Below are positions 24,409 through 33,964 of a stretch of 64,000 bases of DNA, one piece after another. The position numbers were made by a program, and so were the translations under genes. Source of the stretch: Microvirga pakistanensis (lineage in GTDB: Bacteria; Pseudomonadota; Alphaproteobacteria; Rhizobiales; Beijerinckiaceae); NCBI RefSeq assembly GCF_004458765.1, contig NZ_SPJX01000187.1, forward strand, positions 186,001 through 250,000, in the 5' to 3' direction. The notes beneath the pieces were generated by a model. That model was not told the origin of the DNA. It searched no databases and was given only the letters and a program-made list of their open reading frames with translations. Each line of letters starts with the position of its first letter. Position 1 is the first letter of the stretch.

Positions 24409-26312
24409 CGGCGGGCCTCTTTGCCGGCGGCCTTGTTCCAGTAGATCTCGTCGACCCGATAGATGCCGAGCATGGCCGTCGGCTCCCAGGAGTAGAGCGC
24501 CTTCACGGGCAGGCCCTGCAGGCCGTTGCGGACGACGATGGGCTGCAAGGCGCCGGCCACCGTGCCGATCACCCATTGATTCTCCGCGTGGTTCAGGAGC
24601 ATCTCGCGCCAGACCTGGGTCTGGACGGCCTCGTCGCCCGTCGACATCCAGGTGGCATAGAGATCGGACAGCCGCTTAGCCTCCGGCACGTCGATGGCTT
24701 CTCCGTTCATGCCTTTCGTCTCGACATGCTGCCCCCACTTCGGCCAGGCGTAATTGTCCTGCCGCATGGGCGCGAGTTCCGTCGGCGGCATGATAGGGGT
24801 GGGAACGGCGTTGTCGAAACCGGGGGCTGCCACCATCACCGTCAACCCCGCGAAGGAGCGGTTGCGCAGCACCGTGCGGTCCTGCGGCTTCACGAAGAGC
24901 CGCACGCCGATCTCGCGCCAGAACTCGCCGATGAGGGTGAGCCCGTCCACCACGAGGCTGCTCTCCCCGTCCGTCTCGACGATGATCTCCAGTTCGCGCC
25001 CGTCCGGCAGAAGACGAAAGCCCGCCCCGTTGCGCTTCGTCAGGCCAATCTCGTCGAGGAGCCGGGAGGCTTGAGCCGGATCGTACACGGCATTGAGCGT
25101 GCGCAGCTCCGGCGAGAAGAGGGGGCTCTCGGAAACCACCGTGTTGTTGCCCTCGGTCCCGAGGCCGAACAGCAGGGCATTGTTCAGGGTCTTCCGGTCG
25201 ATGCCGAGGGAAAGGGCGCGGCGGAAGCGGACATCGCGGTTGAGCTGGCGCCAGACCGGATCGACGGTGTTGAGGTTGGGATAGAGCGCCAGCTCCGTGC
25301 CGCGCGCATAGGGCCAGATCAAGGTCTTGTAGCCCTGCATCTTCTCGCCTTCCTTGAGCACCGGAATGTCGCCCATGGAAAGGCCGCGGAACAGGAGATC
25401 CGTTTCGCCCGCATTGGCCTTGGCGGCGAAGAGCCCGCCCGCCGAGACGTCCATGACGACGCGGTCAACATAGGGAAGCTGATGCCCTTGGCGATCGACG
25501 CGATGGTAGTAGGGATTGCGCTCGAAGACGAAGCGGTTGGCTGGCGCCGCGTTCGTCACGCGCCAGGGCATGAGGGTCGGCAGGTCCGGGTTCGTCTGCT
25601 CCTTCATGTCGTCCACGCGGTTGTGAAGGGCGGCCCAGGATTTAAGCTTCTGCTGCTTGGCCTTCTCCTCGAGAGAGGTAGGGTCCGCATATTTGGCGTG
25701 GAACTGCTTGAGGTATTTCGAGGCCCTGTAGATCGCGGGGTCGAGCGGCCCCGCGAGCTGCGGCAGAAAGCGCGGATTGGGCTTGTCCCAGCTGTAGCGA
25801 ATTGTGCGCTCGTCAAGCACTTCGAAGCGGGGAGGCTTTCCGTCCACCAGCATGAACTCGGGCGGTCCGGCCGGCGAGAGCTCCTTGTTGAGCGCGATGT
25901 CTTCCCAATAATAGCGGAAGTCCTCCGCCGTGAAAGGCGTGCCGTCCGACCAGCGGTGGCCGGCCCGAAGCCGGAAGGTGTAGACCCTGTCGTCCTGATT
26001 GTCGAAGGACTCGAGAAGATCGGGCTGAAGCTGCAGGTGGCGGTCGTAGCCGACGAGACGCGTGTAGGAATAGGTCGAGATATAGCGGATGTCGCGGGCC
26101 CGCGGCACCAGCGTCACGATCTCACCGCCGGGCTGTCCCGCGGCCTCGACCACGAGCGGCGTCGACGGAACGCGCTCGGCGACAGGCGGCAGCTTTCTCG
26201 CGCCATCCTTGAAGAAGGGCGTTTCCTTCACGTCCTGCGCTCCGGCCGGCAGCGCCAGGAGACCGCACGCAAGAGCAAGAACCAGACGCTTTCCCCGCAA
26301 CCAAGTCATCAT
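24405..26312 (-). CDS. Periplasmic substrate-binding protein, SBP_bac_5 family
   Basis: The 635-aa protein has a signal peptide (about 1-26, ending PAGAQ). It also has the family-5 binding-protein layout: DLLESFDNQDDRVYTFRLRAGHRWSDGTPFTAEDF near residue 110, and the RFRRALSLGIDRKTLN signature near 350. It is larger than OppA-like proteins (about 540) and closer to YejA-like or agropine/opine-type receptors, matching the oversized OppC partner. Two ATGs start it; 26312 overlaps the ATPase stop and has AGGAGG 8 nt upstream. The ligand is unknown. Confidence 0.92.
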   Translation of the reverse strand: MMTWLRGKRLVLALACGLLALPAGAQDVKETPFFKDGARKLPPVAERVPSTPLVVEAAGQPGGEIVTLVPRARDIRYISTYSYTRLVGYDRHLQLQPDLLESFDNQDDRVYTFRLRAGHRWSDGTPFTAEDFRYYWEDIALNKELSPAGPPEFMLVDGKPPRFEVLDERTIRYSWDKPNPRFLPQLAGPLDPAIYRASKYLKQFHAKYADPTSLEEKAKQQKLKSWAALHNRVDDMKEQTNPDLPTLMPWRVTNAAPANRFVFERNPYYHRVDRQGHQLPYVDRVVMDVSAGGLFAAKANAGETDLLFRGLSMGDIPVLKEGEKMQGYKTLIWPYARGTELALYPNLNTVDPVWRQLNRDVRFRRALSLGIDRKTLNNALLFGLGTEGNNTVVSESPLFSPELRTLNAVYDPAQASRLLDEIGLTKRNGAGFRLLPDGRELEIIVETDGESSLVVDGLTLIGEFWREIGVRLFVKPQDRTVLRNRSFAGLTVMVAAPGFDNAVPTPIMPPTELAPMRQDNYAWPKWGQHVETKGMNGEAIDVPEAKRLSDLYATWMSTGDEAVQTQVWREMLLNHAENQWVIGTVAGALQPIVVRNGLQGLPVKALYSWEPTAMLGIYRVDEIYWNKAAGKEARR

Positions 26313-28177
26313 CAGGCGGCCTCCTGTGCCTTGGCGCGTCCCAGGCGAACCTTGTGGCCCGGCTCGATCTCTTCCATGACGCCGAACTCCCCGTCCGGGA
26401 TGCGGAAGGGTTCCGGCCATTTGGCCGGGTTCGAGAAGCGGTCGGCGCGCAGCTGCGCGAAATCGAGGGGCCGGTCGAGATCCGGATCCGGCACCGCCGC
26501 GAGAAGCGCCTGCGTGTAGGGATGGACCGGGTTGCGGAAGAGAGAGGATTTCGGTGCCTCCTCGACGATGTAGCCCCGGCACATGACCGCGATGGTGTCG
26601 GCGATGTAGTCCACCACCGCGAGATTGTGGGACACGAAGAGATAGGAGAGTCCGAGGACAGATTGCAGGTCCTTCAACAGGTTCAGCACCTGCGCCTGCA
26701 CCGAGACGTCGAGGGCGGAAACCGGCTCGTCGCACAAGAGCACGCGCGGCTCGAGCGCCAAGGCCCGCGCGATACCGAGGCGCTGACGCTGTCCGCCGGA
26801 GAAGGAATGCGGATAGCGGCGTAAGGAGCGCTGATCGAGGCCCACCATGTCGAGCAGCTGCTTCACGCGCTCGTAGCGCGCGTCGGAGGTGCCGATGTCG
26901 TGTATCCGCAGCGGCTCGGTCAGGATCTCGTAGACGGTCATGCGCGGATTGAGCGACGAGAACGGATCCTGAAAGATGAACTGCACGGAGCGGCGATAGG
27001 CGGTCAGCTCCTTGCCTTCGAGGCCGTGAACGTCCTTCGGGCCCGTGCCGTCGTCGAACAGGACGCACCCGGCATCGGGCGCGAGCGCGCGCATGATCAT
27101 CTTGGACACGGTGGTCTTGCCGCAGCCGGACTCGCCGACGAGGCCGAGCGTCCTGCCGACGGGCAGCGCGAGATCGACCCCGTTCACGGCCCGGACCATG
27201 CGCGGCTTTCCAAAGAAGCGGCCGGAGCGGAGGGCGAAGCATTTGGTCAATCCCTCGGCCTTCAGGATCGGACCTTGCGGCTGCGGCCTTTCGGGCGCAT
27301 GGGCGCGGGCGAGCGCCGTGCTCCTCACCTCGCGGATCGGAGTCAGGCGTTCGTTCTCCGCCATGGCGAAGCGCGGCACCGCGCGCATGAGCGCCTGGAG
27401 ATAGGGATGCTGGGCCTGGCGGAAGATCTCCTCCCGGGAGCCGGCCTCCATGATCCGGCCGCGATACATGACGACCACCTCGTCGGCGATGTTCGCAACG
27501 ACGCCGAGATCGTGCGTGATCAGCAGCACCGACATGCCCGTTTCGGCCTGGATCTCCTTGATGAGGTCGAGGATCTGGGCCTGGGTCGTCACGTCAAGGG
27601 CGGTCGTGGGCTCGTCGGCGATCAGGAGGGCCGGACGCGTGATCAGCGCCATGGCGATCATGGCGCGCTGGCGAAGGCCGCCGGACAGCTCGAAGGGATA
27701 GTTGCGCAAGGCCCGCTTCGGATCGGGAAAACCGACCCGCGCCAGCACCTCCATGGTGCGCTGCAGGGCCTTCGCCTTGCTCACGTCCGCATGGATCAGA
27801 AGCGCCTCGGAGATCTGATCGCCGATGGTGTGCAGCGGCGAGAGGGACGTCATCGGCTCCTGGAAGATCATGGCGATGCGCCCGCCGCGCAGCTGATGCA
27901 CGGCCTCGCCCTCGGGCTTGAGGGCGGCGATGTCGACGGAAGTCGGAAGCGTGGGATCGTTGAAGATGATCGAGCCGCCGGAGATCCGGGCTTTCTTCGA
28001 CAGGATCTGGAGAATGGACTGGGCCGTCACCGACTTGCCGGAGCCGGACTCACCCACGAGCGCCACGGTCCTGCCCTTCGGGACGTCGAAGGTCAGGCCG
28101 TCCACCGCCCGGAAATCCCCGGTATCGGTATGAAAATCGACCGTCAGCTGACGGATCGACAGGAGCGGCGGTTCCAT
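26312..28177 (-). CDS. Duplicated ABC ATPase (two nucleotide-binding domains in one chain)
   Basis: The 621-aa protein fuses OppD-like and OppF-like ATPases, as in YejF/GsiA. Domain 1 has Walker A GESGSGKS, signature LSGGLRQR and Walker B LLIADEPTTALD. Domain 2 has Walker A GESGCGKT, signature FSGGQRQRLG and Walker B VLLCDEPVSALD. Both sites look intact. Each domain ends with the oligopeptide-transporter C-terminal extension (HPYLQALM, HPYTQALLAAVPDPD). ATG 28177 has GGAGGAG upstream, and the preceding frame belongs to the gap. It starts only 32 bp after the glycosyltransferase-deacetylase gene, so the importer may be read from the same operon. Confidence 0.94.
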   Translation of the reverse strand: MEPPLLSIRQLTVDFHTDTGDFRAVDGLTFDVPKGRTVALVGESGSGKSVTAQSILQILSKKARISGGSIIFNDPTLPTSVDIAALKPEGEAVHQLRGGRIAMIFQEPMTSLSPLHTIGDQISEALLIHADVSKAKALQRTMEVLARVGFPDPKRALRNYPFELSGGLRQRAMIAMALITRPALLIADEPTTALDVTTQAQILDLIKEIQAETGMSVLLITHDLGVVANIADEVVVMYRGRIMEAGSREEIFRQAQHPYLQALMRAVPRFAMAENERLTPIREVRSTALARAHAPERPQPQGPILKAEGLTKCFALRSGRFFGKPRMVRAVNGVDLALPVGRTLGLVGESGCGKTTVSKMIMRALAPDAGCVLFDDGTGPKDVHGLEGKELTAYRRSVQFIFQDPFSSLNPRMTVYEILTEPLRIHDIGTSDARYERVKQLLDMVGLDQRSLRRYPHSFSGGQRQRLGIARALALEPRVLLCDEPVSALDVSVQAQVLNLLKDLQSVLGLSYLFVSHNLAVVDYIADTIAVMCRGYIVEEAPKSSLFRNPVHPYTQALLAAVPDPDLDRPLDFAQLRADRFSNPAKWPEPFRIPDGEFGVMEEIEPGHKVRLGRAKAQEAA

Positions 28178-28209
28178 AGGCTCCTCCAGCAGGCCTTCAT
28201 CATAACGCA

Positions 28210-30135
28210 TCAATCCGAGGCTGTGATCCTGTTTCTCATCGAAAACACCTCGTCCGGACGGAGGATAGGAACCTGCCTGGCGGCGAGGTGCATCATGAGC
28301 CTTTCGCAAAAGGTCCAGATGACATTGTCATGGATCAGATGATGCGTCAGCAGCCCGATCGGTTCCTCCCGGTCCGCCTCGCCCGCGACCCTGCGGTCGA
28401 TGGCGGTCGCGAGACTTGCGATGATCCGCTCCGGATCGACGAGGCTTCGCGTGCCGTGCCAGTCGATGGGATCGACATGGGTGTTGACCTGCAGCAGCCC
28501 CGCGAAGGGGCCGGCTTTTGTGCGATCGTTGAAGGCCGAGAGACCCGTGAAACCTGCCCCCGGCAGGCGCTGCGCCAATTCCGGCGAAATCCGGTTCCAC
28601 GGCGGCACGAAGACCGGCAGCAGCTTGCCGCCCAACGTTTTGCGGGCGGTCTGCAGGGCCTGCTCCGCCTCTGCCGCCATGGCGTCGACGGGTCGGTGAG
28701 CGCCGAACTCCGCCTTCTTCTCGCCGGCAGGGGCGTGGTTCGCATGCGACCAGCCATGAACCAGGGCGAAGGCTGCGTTCTCGGCCCGCAGGCATTCGCC
28801 GAGGGAGGGGTCGAGGCTGCGGGGAATGGCGGCCAGGGCAATGCCGGCCCTGACGCGACGACTCAAGGCGAGGAGGCGGTCCAGCTGGGGCGTGTCCGCC
28901 GCCGCATCGTCGTCGCGCCACCAGAACCGGATCGCGGCGCCGGAATCCCGGGCCTGGTCGAGCGCCTGATCGACCGGCGACCAGTCGATGCGGCCCTGAA
29001 GGGCAGGGCGGGCAAGCCCTAAGGCCTCCGCGATGGCAACGCTTTGGCGCGCCCCGTCGAGGGCGATCCGGGGCGGCGGCGATCCCTGGCCCGACAGGCC
29101 CTGCCGCACGGCGTCGGCCAGGCGTACGGGGGAGAGGTCGGCCTCCGGCACGATCTCGGCGAGGCCGTGCGCCTTCAGACGCTCCGCGCGCAGGCGCTGC
29201 TCGGTTTCGTGTCCGCCCTCGAAGGGGACGAGAACGGCCCTGGCCTGGCTGCGCAGAAGATCCACGACCGTGTTGTAGCCCGCCTGGCTGATGGACAATT
29301 CGGCTCGCGCCAGAAGCGCGCGGAAGTCGGGCCGCGCACGCTCGACCGTCACATGGGGCGGAGCGCCGCCGCGAAGCGCCAGGAATTCGGCTTCCGCGAC
29401 GCCGCGCCCGATCAGGATGCGCCAGGGCCTGTCGGCGATCTCCCGGGCGGCCGCGATCGCCACGCGGTAGAGCGGCAGGCTCGCCGGGCTCGATCCGCCG
29501 GACACCACGATGCCCTCACGGCGTCCCGGCTCCAGGGGTTCCGGATTCTCGTCGACATAGCCGGTATAGCGGATCAGCGGGCGGATCCGTTCGTCCACGG
29601 GCCATGTCGCCTCCAGGGGCACGATCTGCGGATCGCCATGGACCAGAACGGCGTCGTAGTGCTCGAGAACGCGGGCATGCGCCTCATCGATGCGCTCGGG
29701 CTTCGAGGGGGAGGCCAGGATATCGCGGATCGAGCAGAGGACGAGCGGGCGCGGATCGAGGCCTCGCGCATCGTTCAGGAGGGTCATGAACTCCCCGGCG
29801 AGCACCCGGCGCCCGAAGGGGAAGAGCTCGGTGATGACGATATCGGGCCGGAACGTCCGGAGGGTTTCGAGAAGAAGGATTCGCCGCTCCGCGAGCCGGA
29901 AGGGGTGGACCGGTGCGCCGTTCTCGTCGAGCAGGGTCTTGAAGTCCGTGCCGGCGATGCGCACCGGCGGCAATTGAACGAAGGCGACGCCGTCGAGACC
30001 GGCCGGCTGCGCGGGCACTCCTCCGGATACCAGCGTGGTTTCATGGCCCGCCTGCGCGAAGGCGCGCGCGAGCGCCGCTGCCCGCGTGAGGTGGCCCGCT
30101 CCCAACAGATGGGTGACGACGATCAGGACCCGCAT
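28210..30135 (-). CDS. Glycosyltransferase fused to polysaccharide deacetylase
   Basis: The 641-aa cytosolic protein has two parts. Residues 1-400 resemble MurG-like GT-B glycosyltransferases (RVLIVVTHLLGAGHLTRAAALARAFAQAG at the start, donor-side ISQAGYNTVVDLL and PFEGGHETEQRLRAERL). Residues about 405-641 resemble a NodB-type deacetylase: RFWWRDDDA carries the Asp pair, HGWSHANH the metal-site His pair, and VPPWNRIS the Arg/Pro/Trp motif. Such a fusion could transfer an N-acetylated sugar and then deacetylate it. It overlaps the upstream glycosyltransferase by 13 bp. The frame upstream of ATG 30135 lies within that gene and is not used. Confidence 0.85.
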   Translation of the reverse strand: MRVLIVVTHLLGAGHLTRAAALARAFAQAGHETTLVSGGVPAQPAGLDGVAFVQLPPVRIAGTDFKTLLDENGAPVHPFRLAERRILLLETLRTFRPDIVITELFPFGRRVLAGEFMTLLNDARGLDPRPLVLCSIRDILASPSKPERIDEAHARVLEHYDAVLVHGDPQIVPLEATWPVDERIRPLIRYTGYVDENPEPLEPGRREGIVVSGGSSPASLPLYRVAIAAAREIADRPWRILIGRGVAEAEFLALRGGAPPHVTVERARPDFRALLARAELSISQAGYNTVVDLLRSQARAVLVPFEGGHETEQRLRAERLKAHGLAEIVPEADLSPVRLADAVRQGLSGQGSPPPRIALDGARQSVAIAEALGLARPALQGRIDWSPVDQALDQARDSGAAIRFWWRDDDAAADTPQLDRLLALSRRVRAGIALAAIPRSLDPSLGECLRAENAAFALVHGWSHANHAPAGEKKAEFGAHRPVDAMAAEAEQALQTARKTLGGKLLPVFVPPWNRISPELAQRLPGAGFTGLSAFNDRTKAGPFAGLLQVNTHVDPIDWHGTRSLVDPERIIASLATAIDRRVAGEADREEPIGLLTHHLIHDNVIWTFCERLMMHLAARQVPILRPDEVFSMRNRITASD

Positions 30136-31265
30136 GCCTGTGCCCCTCCCGACGGCGCGAGCGACGACAGCGCCTCGCGCAGGCGCATGGCGGCCTGATC
30201 GAGGTTGCGTTCCTGGCCGACGAAGCGCCGCGCGCGGGCACCGAGCGCCCGCAGCCGCTCCGGATGGTCGAGCAGATCCTTCATGGCGTTGCAGAATGCA
30301 GCGCTGTCGCCCGGTGTCGTCAACACGCCCGTCTCGTCGTTCATCACCACGCTCGCGACGCCGCCGAAATCGCCCGCGACCACGGCGCAGCCGAAGAACT
30401 GCGCCTCCAGGAGAACCATGCCGTAAGCCTCGTTCACGGCGGGCCATACGAACAGGTCGGCCTGTCGATAGAGCGCCGCGAGATCGCTCCTGCTCTCGAT
30501 CGGCCCATGAAAGCGCACACGGTCCGCGAACGGTCGGAAGAGTTCTTGGATCTCGGTGCGCGCCTCGCCGTCTCCGACGATGTCGAGGGACCAGGGACGA
30601 TGGCCGATGCCGCCCAGGGCATCGGCGAGAATGCGGTAGGATTCGAGCTTGTCGCCCTTGCGCATCATGGCGACCGTCAGGAGCCGCGGCTCGCCCTGGC
30701 CCCGCGTGGAGGTGGGCGCGGGCCATTCCTCCACATCCATGAAAGGGGGCAGGTCGACCAGCGTCTGGTGCGGTGGGCGTGAGCGCTCCAGGGCGATGCG
30801 GTCCTTGGCGGTCATCACGAAAACGGCGTCGGCTTGGTCGAGGGCGGCCTCCGCACCCTCGTGCCCCGGGGCCCAGGGCCCCTGCGCGCGCTTGCCGGCG
30901 CGCGAGCCTTCCGCGATCACGTAAGGGATGCCGAGGGCTTGGCTGACCTGCGGTCCGATCCAGTCCGGCGCCTTGTAGTAGACGTGATAGGTGAACCACA
31001 GGCCCGGCCGGCGATCCTGCGGCAGCGCCCGGTAATGCGCGATGAGGCGGGAGGCCTCGGCTGCGGATTGCCGCTTCAGATCGTCCTGAGCCTGCCTGTC
31101 GCCGGCCTTGTCGAGGGTGCGCAGCTCGCTTGCGAGGTGGGGTGAAAAGCCTGCCCTGTCGAGCGCCTTCATCAAGAGACGCGCCATGGTGCGGTCGCCC
31201 GAGGGGAGGGGATGGTTCGGGCTTTTCAGCGGGGCATAGAACGCGACAGGCTGGACGGCGCTCAC
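30123..31265 (-). CDS. GT4-like glycosyltransferase
   Basis: The 380-aa GT-B enzyme starts VAFYAPLKSPNHPLPSGDRTMARLL, and its C-terminal half has the nucleotide-sugar site pattern (LLTVAMMRKGDKLESY..., FVWPAVNEAYGMVLLEAQFFGCAVVAGD). The E-x7-E spacing seen in many GT4 enzymes is partly kept. It is embedded in a run of four glycosyltransferase genes with overlaps of 4 bp (upstream) and 13 bp (downstream), so the products probably build one glycan. Donor and acceptor are unknown. Confidence 0.88.
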   Translation of the reverse strand: MSAVQPVAFYAPLKSPNHPLPSGDRTMARLLMKALDRAGFSPHLASELRTLDKAGDRQAQDDLKRQSAAEASRLIAHYRALPQDRRPGLWFTYHVYYKAPDWIGPQVSQALGIPYVIAEGSRAGKRAQGPWAPGHEGAEAALDQADAVFVMTAKDRIALERSRPPHQTLVDLPPFMDVEEWPAPTSTRGQGEPRLLTVAMMRKGDKLESYRILADALGGIGHRPWSLDIVGDGEARTEIQELFRPFADRVRFHGPIESRSDLAALYRQADLFVWPAVNEAYGMVLLEAQFFGCAVVAGDFGGVASVVMNDETGVLTTPGDSAAFCNAMKDLLDHPERLRALGARARRFVGQERNLDQAAMRLREALSSLAPSGGAQACGS

Positions 31266-32533
31266 ACGGGCTCCGCCTGCTTCAGGGGGCTGTCGACGGC
31301 CGCGCGGAAGCGCGTTTCCAGAACGTCGATCCCGCCTTCCATCGAGAAGTCCTGGCGAAGACGGCGGTAGGCCGCGTCGCCCAGAATCCTCCGCTGCTCC
31401 GGCTCCCGGGCGAGAAGGTTGAGCGCGTTCGACAGCGCCTCCCAGTCGCCGGGGGGCACGAGCTGGCCCTCCGTGCCATGGCGGATGAATTCAGGGATGC
31501 CCGCGAAGTCCGTCGCCACGATGGCGAGTCCTTGACTGGCCGCCTCCATGATCACGTTCGGCAATCCGTCGCGGTCGCCGGAGGCCGCTTTCTTGGAGGG
31601 CAGCACGAAGAGGTCGGCCTCGCGCAGCAGCGCGATGATGTCGGGCTGCGCCTTCGCGCCCAGAAAGGCGACCCTGTCGGCGATGCCCGCCTGCTGCGCC
31701 TGCTTCTTGAGGCTGGCCAACAATTCGCCGCCGCCCACATGCGCGAAGCGCCAATGCAGGTCGCCCGGCAGCGCCGCGAGCGCCTGGATGAGATCGCCGT
31801 AGCCTTTCTTGGCCACCGCGCGTCCGACCGACACGATCCTCACCGGGTCCCTGGGATCGGTGCCGTCGCGTGCGGGACGGTTTGCCGGAGGCGCCGGGAA
31901 CCGCGACAGGTCGAGGCCGTGATAGACCAGGGAAACACGATCGGGCGCCGACAACGCCCGAAGGTTCTGTGCGCCCTGGGCGGTACAGGTCACGCCCCAG
32001 AGGGCTTCCTGCATCTTTTCACGCTTCTCCCAGTCGGGGATCGTCCAGATGTCCTTGGCATGGGCCGAGAAGGTCCAGCTGCGACCGGTGAGGAGCGCCG
32101 CGTAGCGCACGACGGAGGCCGGCGTGTGAAGATAGTGAACGTGGAGATGCCCCACATCGGCGGGCAGTTCCCGCGCCATGACGAAGGCTTGCCCCAGGCG
32201 GCGCACCCGGTTGGCCGTGAAGTCCCGTTTCAGATCGCGCCAGAAAGCCTTGAACGCCGCGCCGAACCCCTTCTGCCCGAAGCTCCAGGCCGCGCCCTTG
32301 AGAACGCGCAGCGGCTCCTCGTAGAGATATTCCGGCAGATAGGTCACCCGCGCCTTGATCGCCCGGTTCATGGGATGAACGGCCCGCTCCGTCGGGTGGC
32401 GCAAGGACCAGATCTCGAGAGCGATCCCACGCTCCTCGAGCGCCAGGATTTCCTGTGCGATGAAGGTTTCGGACAGGCGCGGATAACCTTTCACGGTGAC
32501 GGCGATCCGCCGGGCCTCAGGGGAGGGCAGCAT
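31262..32533 (-). CDS. GT4-family glycosyltransferase
   Basis: The 423-aa enzyme has the GT4 layout. Its N-terminal acceptor domain contains KGYPRLSETFIAQEILALEERG and HLHVHYLHTPASVVRYAALLTG. Its C-terminal donor domain contains VGRAVAKKGYGDLIQAL, and DGLPNVIMEAASQGLAIVATD as the E-x7-E-type loop. Exopolysaccharide and colanic acid enzymes (WcaL-like) share these features. It overlaps the next gene by 4 bp and follows the first glycosyltransferase of the cluster after a 9-bp gap. Confidence 0.92.
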   Translation of the reverse strand: MLPSPEARRIAVTVKGYPRLSETFIAQEILALEERGIALEIWSLRHPTERAVHPMNRAIKARVTYLPEYLYEEPLRVLKGAAWSFGQKGFGAAFKAFWRDLKRDFTANRVRRLGQAFVMARELPADVGHLHVHYLHTPASVVRYAALLTGRSWTFSAHAKDIWTIPDWEKREKMQEALWGVTCTAQGAQNLRALSAPDRVSLVYHGLDLSRFPAPPANRPARDGTDPRDPVRIVSVGRAVAKKGYGDLIQALAALPGDLHWRFAHVGGGELLASLKKQAQQAGIADRVAFLGAKAQPDIIALLREADLFVLPSKKAASGDRDGLPNVIMEAASQGLAIVATDFAGIPEFIRHGTEGQLVPPGDWEALSNALNLLAREPEQRRILGDAAYRRLRQDFSMEGGIDVLETRFRAAVDSPLKQAEPV

Positions 32534-32542
32534 CGGAATGCC

Positions 32543-33820
32543 TTACTCGGCCGCCTGGTGGAAGGCTGGCCTGAACAGGGTTGTCGGCTCGAGGAGAGCC
32601 TTAAGCCGCTCCTGCACCCGGTCAAGCCCGTCGAGCAGCCCGGGGATGGTCACCTCGGAGGGACGCCGTTGCGAGGAGAGACCGCGCAGGGCCTCCGCCA
32701 TGCGCTCGGGCGTGCGCGGCTCGTCGTGGTCGCTCAGCATGCGCACCAGACCCAGGCGCTCGGCTTCCACGGCCCGGATGTACTGCTCGAGTCGTGGCCT
32801 CGTGCGCGGCACGATGAGCGTGCGCTTGTCGAAGGACAATGCCTCGCAGAACGTGTTGTAGCCGCCCATCGCCACGATGGCGTCCGCCTTCTTCATCAGC
32901 CGCTCGATCTTGTTGTCGAAGGACATGACGTCGAGCTTCGGCTGCTTGGCGATGCGCTCCACGAAGGAGCGGCGCTTGTCCCGGTCGATGAAGGGGCCGA
33001 AGAGGATCAGGGCCGGCTGTTCGAGCGTCGCATCGGCCTCATAGGCCGAGATCACCCAATCGATGAGGTCGTCGCCGTCTCCGCCGCCGCCGGTGGTCAC
33101 CAGGATGAAGGGCTGCTTGGTGATCTTCGGGTACTTGGTTAGAGAGGGAGTGGGCGGCTCCTCACGGCGCAGATAGCCCGTATAGGTGATGCGCCCGTTC
33201 ACCGCGTCCGGCAGGCTGAGGGCCTCGAGCGGCTGGTAGACATCCTTCAGGCCATAGACCCAGATCTCGTCATAGTAGCGCGCGAGCGCTTCCCTGGCTC
33301 CTTTGCGCTCCCATTCGGGCACGAGCAGGGTCGGCTCGTCCATGACGTCGCGGATCCCGAGCACCAGCCGGCACCCGACCGCCCGGAGATAGTCGAGGGC
33401 GGGCACCACCTCGCCGCGAAAGCCCGTCGGCTCCTTGTCGACGATGAACACGTCCGGCCGGAAGGCCTGCGCCGTCTGGAGGATGAGGGCTTGGCGCAGG
33501 CCCACGGCCTCGTCGAGCTCCACATGGAGATTGAGGCTGCGATAGTCCCCATCGGGCAGCTTGGTGACACCGGGGATGCGGATGTAGTCGACCCCGCTGC
33601 CGAACTCGAAGTTGCCGATCACCGGGGAGCCCGAGATGATCACCACCGAGGCGCCCGGCCATGCCTCGACGATGGCGTTGGCAATCGCCCGCGACCGGCG
33701 CAGATGCCCGAGACCAAAGGTGTCGTGGCTGTAAATGAGAACCCGCGCGCCTCGGACAGCAGGATTTGCGAGGAGAGGCGATTGGGGGGTCTTGCCTAAA
33801 CTGGTCACCAAATCGGCCAT
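32543..33820 (-). CDS. MurG-like (GT28 C-terminal type) glycosyltransferase
   Basis: The 425-aa protein has an N-terminal GT-B half (ARVLIYSHDTFGLGHLRRSRAIANAIV) and a C-terminal half with TTGGGGDGDDLIDW and MGGYNTFCEALSFDKRTLIVPRTRPRLEQYIRAVEAERLG, the usual UDP-sugar-binding pattern of GT28. It resembles the glycosyltransferase half of the fusion at 28210, suggesting a shared origin. ATG 33820 is preferred over 33862 because the extra residues look non-conserved. It is the first gene of the minus-strand glycan run, divergent from the degenerate ABC gene across a 144-bp gap. Confidence 0.88.
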   Translation of the reverse strand: MADLVTSLGKTPQSPLLANPAVRGARVLIYSHDTFGLGHLRRSRAIANAIVEAWPGASVVIISGSPVIGNFEFGSGVDYIRIPGVTKLPDGDYRSLNLHVELDEAVGLRQALILQTAQAFRPDVFIVDKEPTGFRGEVVPALDYLRAVGCRLVLGIRDVMDEPTLLVPEWERKGAREALARYYDEIWVYGLKDVYQPLEALSLPDAVNGRITYTGYLRREEPPTPSLTKYPKITKQPFILVTTGGGGDGDDLIDWVISAYEADATLEQPALILFGPFIDRDKRRSFVERIAKQPKLDVMSFDNKIERLMKKADAIVAMGGYNTFCEALSFDKRTLIVPRTRPRLEQYIRAVEAERLGLVRMLSDHDEPRTPERMAEALRGLSSQRRPSEVTIPGLLDGLDRVQERLKALLEPTTLFRPAFHQAAE

Positions 33821-33964
33821 CCGAACGCCCCTCGGCACGAGGCGCGTCGGTTGACGACGCATCCTCCGTCTCTACCTCTTCTCAAGGCCCCACTGATCAC
33901 ATAAGGCGTGATCCTAGATCGGGAAGAGGTTCTCCTCAGTCGTGAAGGTTATAACTCTACGCCA

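Noticed and set aside
24576..26519. 647-codon plus-strand frame
   Set aside because: It is antisense to the family-5 binding protein, with no recognisable motif.
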